Assembly: GCA_964452355.1 (NCBI GenBank)
Contig: CAYVKV010000005.1
Coordinates: 1-64,000, forward strand
Source of the DNA: UBA1450 sp964452355
Lineage (GTDB): Bacteria > Patescibacteriota > Microgenomatia > UBA1406 > GWC2-37-13
Reading direction: 5' to 3'
DNA: 64,000 nt
Part shown: positions 60,121 to 64,000 of the stretch, piece after piece
Position numbering within the stretch: the stretch's first letter is position 1
Layout of the letters: each line of letters opens with the position of its first letter
The notes under the pieces: model-generated
Database searches by the model: none
Seen by the model: the letters and a program-made list of their open reading frames with translations, nothing else
Told to the model about the DNA's origin: nothing
Translations under genes and position numbers: made by a program

Positions 60121-61038
60121 ATGGGAGAACAATTATCATCAGATGGAATTGATTCACAAGCAAAGCTTGCTCCTGTCCTCGATAGACTTATATTAGCCTC
60201 ATCTGAGGGACTTACTCCTCCTGAAACGGGAAAGATCGACGCGCTTCACCGCAAGGCAGTGGTCGCATATGCTGAAGGGCTGACAGAAGCGGAAGAATCT
60301 GAAGCACCATTTGACCTTGCGCAAGCTGCCGCACTCCCCGATCTCCGCATACTTTGGGAGGCCCAACATGCAAGTCTTTCTGATTGGATGAGGGAAAATA
60401 AAGCCGCTTTAGCAGAACTACCGAAGTTGGCACAGGGGTTTGATCAAGCGCATGGCCCTCAACTCAAAAAAATGAATGCATATAGCTTTGCGCAACTTGC
60501 AGAAGTCGGCATCTTTGAACCAGACAATGGTTTTTTATTTGGATCAGTGGGAGACGAAGACGAAACCCCTATGATTCAGGTGGGAAATGCTCATAATTTT
60601 CTTATCCCCACTCTTGCACAGGTACTCGCACTCACTTCAGAAGAATCAGGACAATACGAAGTACTTCGAACACAAGCACAAAGTATGGTTGATGCACTTG
60701 GCGCCGTCACTTCAGGAAGATTTATCACCAACCCACACAACCTTGAGTCACGTATCGCAGTCATGCAGGTTGCATATGGAGACGAAGTGCGAGTATTTGA
60801 CTCCGCAAATCCAAAAAACAACCCACAGATCCTCACACCTGCAGGCGTACCTAAGCCGACCCTAGACCAAATGGCTACGGATATTTATGGGCTGAAACCA
60901 CAAAACCCTCTTGGAAGAACTGGGATTTTTGTCCCAAATGCAGGAGGTATTGGGTTTTTACCGCGTCAAGATGGAGGCGGAAAATACTTCGCTCATAAAA
61001 TCGACCACCCTCCACTCAAAGCAGCCTATCCGTTTTGA
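60121..61038 (+). CDS. Hypothetical protein (305 aa)
   Basis: It starts 18 bp after the stop of the tail-anchored protein gene, so the two are probably one operon. The product is soluble, with an acidic N-terminal third and a C-terminal alpha/beta region (FITNPHNLESRIAVMQVAYGDEVRVFDSANPKNNPQI). No motif I recognise. Its 3' end overlaps the convergent galT-like gene by 13 bp. Confidence 0.6.
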   Translation: MGEQLSSDGIDSQAKLAPVLDRLILASSEGLTPPETGKIDALHRKAVVAYAEGLTEAEESEAPFDLAQAAALPDLRILWEAQHASLSDWMRENKAALAELPKLAQGFDQAHGPQLKKMNAYSFAQLAEVGIFEPDNGFLFGSVGDEDETPMIQVGNAHNFLIPTLAQVLALTSEESGQYEVLRTQAQSMVDALGAVTSGRFITNPHNLESRIAVMQVAYGDEVRVFDSANPKNNPQILTPAGVPKPTLDQMATDIYGLKPQNPLGRTGIFVPNAGGIGFLPRQDGGGKYFAHKIDHPPLKAAYPF

Positions 61039-61988
61039 CTCTCTCTTCCCAACTCCTCAAGTTTATCTTTTAACAGATCAATCTCGTCCTGTTTTTCTTC
61101 AATGATTTCTTCAGCTTGTTCCACAGAATGTATACTTTTTACGGCTTCATCTTTATCTGAAGTCCTCAGATCCGCTGCAGCTTCCACGGGATCTGTCACA
61201 TTTACTGACAGACCGGTACCAAGCTCAAATCCTGCTCTATATACGAATCTTGGAATGATTCTCATATACCATTTCTTTTTTGGATAAATGTAAAAATTGT
61301 AGCTAAATCCCCGTCCCGTTTTACTTTTGGTCTCATGAAGAACTTCAAGGCGGGACATGAGCTTTACATATATATCAACAAAGTCAACAATTTCCTCATC
61401 GGTGATATCTCCAAAGTACGTATCCTCAACTTTGGGCGCAATCCACACTTCATACGGCCACTGGGAAAAATCGGGGCAGTACATATTAAAAAAGGTATTT
61501 TCCTCAACAATATTGTCGAGGGGTTCTTGTTCAAGGGTTGAAAGGTTGATTTGATCGGGAAGAAGCACAAGTTGAGAATGAGGATGTTCTATCGATGTTC
61601 CTGCATGTTCTCCCTGATTGCAGAAAATGATCACCTGCCCTTTGTTCTTATACTCATTAAAACGCTGTCGATATGTTTGAAATACTTTGACAATATGATC
61701 TTTGGGAAGATGATGCAGATCGTCTTCTTTCGGAGAGTGGACGATCACTTCATGAAAATCGGTGATCGGATATTTGTTCGGGATTACGCGTACTTCCCAC
61801 CCCGGCTCATCCGCCACTCCCTTCCCCACTCTGTAGACCTCACGGGGGGTCATTTTCTCGTTTCCCTCACAAAACGGGCATGTTTCATCCGTATCGTTTT
61901 GATCATTGATTTCATCGGGGCGATTTTTGCGACCATCCGCGATGATCACCCAGCGACTGCTCGAAACATCGGGAACATATTTTGACAT
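61026..61988 (-). CDS. galT: Galactose-1-phosphate uridylyltransferase-like protein (HIT superfamily)
   Basis: The protein has 320 aa. It has the GalT hallmarks: CPFCEG (about 37-42), RVIPNKYP, HEVIVHSP and the nucleophile motif HPHSQ (His135-Pro-His137-Ser-Gln139). It transfers UMP between hexose-1-phosphates, linking galactose to UDP-sugar pools that feed the glycosyltransferases. A last coiled-coil-like segment (EQAEEIIEEKQDEIDLLKDKLEEL) is unusual for GalT and could mediate assembly. It is leaderless, 6 nt after TATGCT. Confidence 0.85.
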   Translation of the reverse strand: MSKYVPDVSSSRWVIIADGRKNRPDEINDQNDTDETCPFCEGNEKMTPREVYRVGKGVADEPGWEVRVIPNKYPITDFHEVIVHSPKEDDLHHLPKDHIVKVFQTYRQRFNEYKNKGQVIIFCNQGEHAGTSIEHPHSQLVLLPDQINLSTLEQEPLDNIVEENTFFNMYCPDFSQWPYEVWIAPKVEDTYFGDITDEEIVDFVDIYVKLMSRLEVLHETKSKTGRGFSYNFYIYPKKKWYMRIIPRFVYRAGFELGTGLSVNVTDPVEAAADLRTSDKDEAVKSIHSVEQAEEIIEEKQDEIDLLKDKLEELGRESQNG

Positions 61989-61994
61989 ACTATT

Positions 61995-62023
61995 AGCATA
62001 ACAAATAATACTTCTCCGTTAAA
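61995..62023 (-). promoter_or_regulatory. Promoter TTTAAC-N17-TATGCT, leaderless
   Basis: TTTAAC (62023-62018), 17 bp and TATGCT (62000-61995) on the minus strand, with 6 nt to the ATG at 61988. Confidence 0.5.
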
Positions 62024-62051
62024 TGTATTTGTCATTGATATAATGGAATCT

Positions 62052-62609
62052 ATGAACTTACTTCTCGTCGGTCTCGGAAATCCCGGTTCCAAATATCAAC
62101 TTAATCGTCACAATGCAGGATTTATGTTTTTGGATTGGCTTCAAAAAGAAAAAAATGATATGTCCCCTGAATGGAAATTCGACAAGTACTCTCATTCCGA
62201 AATTTCGAAAGTAACCTTACATACTCATACCTCAAAACTAATAACGGTCCTTTCAAAGCCTCAAACCTTCATGAACCGGTCGGGAAGGACCGCACAAAGA
62301 CTTATCTCTGCAAGCAATCTCGAGTTGCCAACGCTCGTCGTTATTCACGATGACCTTGATATCCGACTTGGAAGTTTCAAAATCCAAAAAGGTGTTGGTC
62401 CAAAAGTACACCATGGGCTCGAGTCTATTGAATCATCCCTCAAGACCAAAGACTTTTGGAGAATTCGGATTGGGATCGACAATCGTGATTCAGACTATGA
62501 AGGCTCAGGGGAAGGATATGTACTTTCAAATTTTGAGAAGGATGAAGAGAAAATACTTCACTTACTATTTCCTTATATTCTTCAGCGCCTACTACAAACT
62601 ATTTCATAA
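62052..62609 (+). CDS. pth: Peptidyl-tRNA hydrolase
   Basis: The start is the ATG at 62052, 7 nt after TATAAT (62039-62044); an ATG 9 nt upstream lies inside the -10 box. The protein has 185 aa. It shows LLLVGLGNPGSKYQLNRHNAGF, with the catalytic His in RHNAG, KPQTFMNRSG and VVIHDDLDI. It frees tRNA from stalled peptidyl-tRNA. At the position of the usual GHNG (substrate-binding Asn) it has VHHG, a natural change worth noting. It is divergent from the galT-like gene, with 63 bp between. Confidence 0.93.
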   Translation: MNLLLVGLGNPGSKYQLNRHNAGFMFLDWLQKEKNDMSPEWKFDKYSHSEISKVTLHTHTSKLITVLSKPQTFMNRSGRTAQRLISASNLELPTLVVIHDDLDIRLGSFKIQKGVGPKVHHGLESIESSLKTKDFWRIRIGIDNRDSDYEGSGEGYVLSNFEKDEEKILHLLFPYILQRLLQTIS

Positions 62610-62651
62610 TATTTTTGGAGAATCGGTTATAATATACTTTCCGATACACTC

Positions 62652-63941
62652 ATGGGAAACCAAAAAGTAATTCAAAAAAGTAAAGCTCGCATTGGAATGA
62701 TTCACTACACGCTCCCCCCTGCTATTTCTGGCGTTGAAATGGTTATGCGTGAACACGCACGACTCCTTGATAACCGTGGATACAAAGTATTTTTACTCGG
62801 GGCAAAGGGAAAGAAAATTAGAAAAACTATTGATATCCAAATTGCACGCAGCTTTGATCCGAAATCTCAAAGAGTAAATCTTGTTCAAGAAGGACTCAAA
62901 AAGTGTATTATTCCAGAAGATTTTGAGATTTTGAAAAAAAACTACAAAAATATTCTTCAAAAGTGGATTCAAAAACATCAACTAAAATGTGTAATTGTCC
63001 ACAATATTCTTTCTAGACATTACAACCTCGCATTAACTGCGGCAATTGTTGAGTATGCAAATGAAAACCATACAGATATTAAATGGATCACGTGGGTGCA
63101 TGATGCTTCATTTATAGACACTTATTACACGAACCTCAATAATAAACTTAAAAAACAATATCCGTGGAGTCTTATTGCAGAACATCAAAAAACGTTCCAA
63201 TATGTATGCGTGAGTAATACAAGAAAAAAAGAAATGATACAGATGTTTGGAGAAAATAAAAGAATGAAGGTCATTCATAACGGTTTGGATATCAATAAAA
63301 TGCTCCCATTGCCTCTTCAAACAAGGGAATTATTTCGGAAAGTGACTGCTCGCTCGCCTGATTATGTTGGAATTATTCCGGTCCGAATCGTAGAACGTAA
63401 AAATATTGAGTATGCAATTGAGTTTGCAAAAATTGCTGAAAGAGATTTTTCTACTCGATTTGTATTTATCATTACTGGAGCTGTTCATCAACAAAATAGA
63501 TTTGCTTCATCATATTTGATGCGACTCAAAGAAATTATTGCCAAAGAAAATCTTCATATGAATTTCATATTCCTTAGCGAATTTGTCCTTGAGAGTGGGC
63601 AGAACTTCAATATTGACAAAGTTAACATGAGAGACTTATATTTGATTAGTGATTTTCTATTTTTACCTTCTTTGGGTGAGGGGTTTGGACTTCCAATTAT
63701 CGAGGCAGGATTCATGAGAATTCCAATTTTTTGTTCTAATTTGAAGGTGTTCAAAGAGGTGGGAAATGGATTTATCTATAGCTTGGATTTAAAAAATCCA
63801 ATTGTTAACTCAGTTGAATATGTTCTTCATCAATTAAAACGACGAAAATCAACCTTGTTCCGCAAAAAAATAATGAAAGATTTTGATTTTGAAACTATCA
63901 TGGATACCCAGATTATTCCCTTACTTAGTGATACTGTGTAG
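62652..63941 (+). CDS. Family 4 glycosyltransferase (GT-B fold)
   Basis: The protein has 429 aa. The acceptor half opens with IGMIHYTLPPAISGVEMVMREHARLL, and the donor half shows IPVRIVERKNIEYAIEFAKIA and the sugar-nucleotide loop LFLPSLGEGFGLPIIEAGFMRIPIFCS, where the E of GEGFGLP-xxEA is the usual EX7E region. GT4 enzymes build envelope glycans from nucleotide sugars. A TATAAT box lies 18 nt before the ATG. It is downstream of pth, 42 bp away, and probably separately transcribed. Confidence 0.88.
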   Translation: MGNQKVIQKSKARIGMIHYTLPPAISGVEMVMREHARLLDNRGYKVFLLGAKGKKIRKTIDIQIARSFDPKSQRVNLVQEGLKKCIIPEDFEILKKNYKNILQKWIQKHQLKCVIVHNILSRHYNLALTAAIVEYANENHTDIKWITWVHDASFIDTYYTNLNNKLKKQYPWSLIAEHQKTFQYVCVSNTRKKEMIQMFGENKRMKVIHNGLDINKMLPLPLQTRELFRKVTARSPDYVGIIPVRIVERKNIEYAIEFAKIAERDFSTRFVFIITGAVHQQNRFASSYLMRLKEIIAKENLHMNFIFLSEFVLESGQNFNIDKVNMRDLYLISDFLFLPSLGEGFGLPIIEAGFMRIPIFCSNLKVFKEVGNGFIYSLDLKNPIVNSVEYVLHQLKRRKSTLFRKKIMKDFDFETIMDTQIIPLLSDTV

Positions 63942-64000
63942 CCACTGCTAATCAATATATTCTATCCTGAACTTTGCATACTTTCTTGCCGTTTCTACAG
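63942..64000. other. Window end without a feature
   Basis: 59 bp after the glycosyltransferase stop. No gene or motif is seen. Confidence 0.4.

Overview
The window looks like a scaffold from a small-genome, host-dependent or episymbiotic bacterium of the Patescibacteria (CPR) type, possibly Microgenomates. That placement is inference. It rests on the compact layout with overlapping stop codons, many lineage-specific membrane and coiled-coil proteins, moderate GC (about 40% in the backbone), and a mix of housekeeping genes (dnaB, ychF, def, rpmB, pth, galT-like) with many genes of no recognisable family. A run of 100 N at 42245-42344 shows that it is an assembled scaffold.

Layout. 1-880: the 3' end of an intein-containing dnaB, a GC-rich small ORF and a degenerate tRNA-Leu. 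0.9-6.2 kb: a membrane methyltransferase and PAP2 phosphatase pair, an HD protein, a two-domain deoxyribosyltransferase-like/ribbon-helix-helix protein, and two toxin-antitoxin modules in a row. 6.2-8.5 kb: a GC-rich island with a secreted protein and a hairpin-rich intergenic stretch. 8.5-13.4 kb: a second, intein-free dnaB, an MBL hydrolase, tRNA-Thr, a SpoU-type methyltransferase, a secreted DUF11-like protein and small coiled-coil proteins. 13.4-16.3 kb: a second GC-rich island with two secreted proteins. 16.3-34.4 kb: palindromic repeats, glycosyltransferases, a large GT-C-like membrane protein, a conjugation-type ATPase, several membrane or secreted proteins, ychF, def and rpmB. 34.4-45.2 kb: an M50 protease, then a five-gene leftward operon of secreted or anchored proteins with cohesin and dockerin modules, headed by a protein of about 1,960 aa. 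45.3-61 kb: a caspase-like (clan CD) protein and a cluster of very large proteins of unknown function. 61-64 kb: galT-like gene, pth and a GT4 glycosyltransferase.

How the genes work together. The cohesin/dockerin operon encodes the parts for a non-covalent surface assembly: one long secreted protein ending in a dockerin-like segment, plus membrane-anchored cohesin proteins, one of which also carries a dockerin. The glycosyltransferases, PAP2 phosphatase and GT-C-like protein fit envelope glycan building. The 48-61 kb block has a four-gene leftward operon and a divergent two-gene operon sharing one 56-bp promoter region.

Regulation. The strongest unexpected signal is in the promoters. About 26 genes, on both strands, have a -10 box (TATAAT-like) ending only 5-9 nt before the start codon, often with a TTGACA-like box exactly 17 bp further upstream. 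This predicts leaderless, or nearly leaderless, mRNAs. The genes of the GC-rich islands break the rule: they have strong Shine-Dalgarno sequences and long structured leaders, which suggests a different origin.
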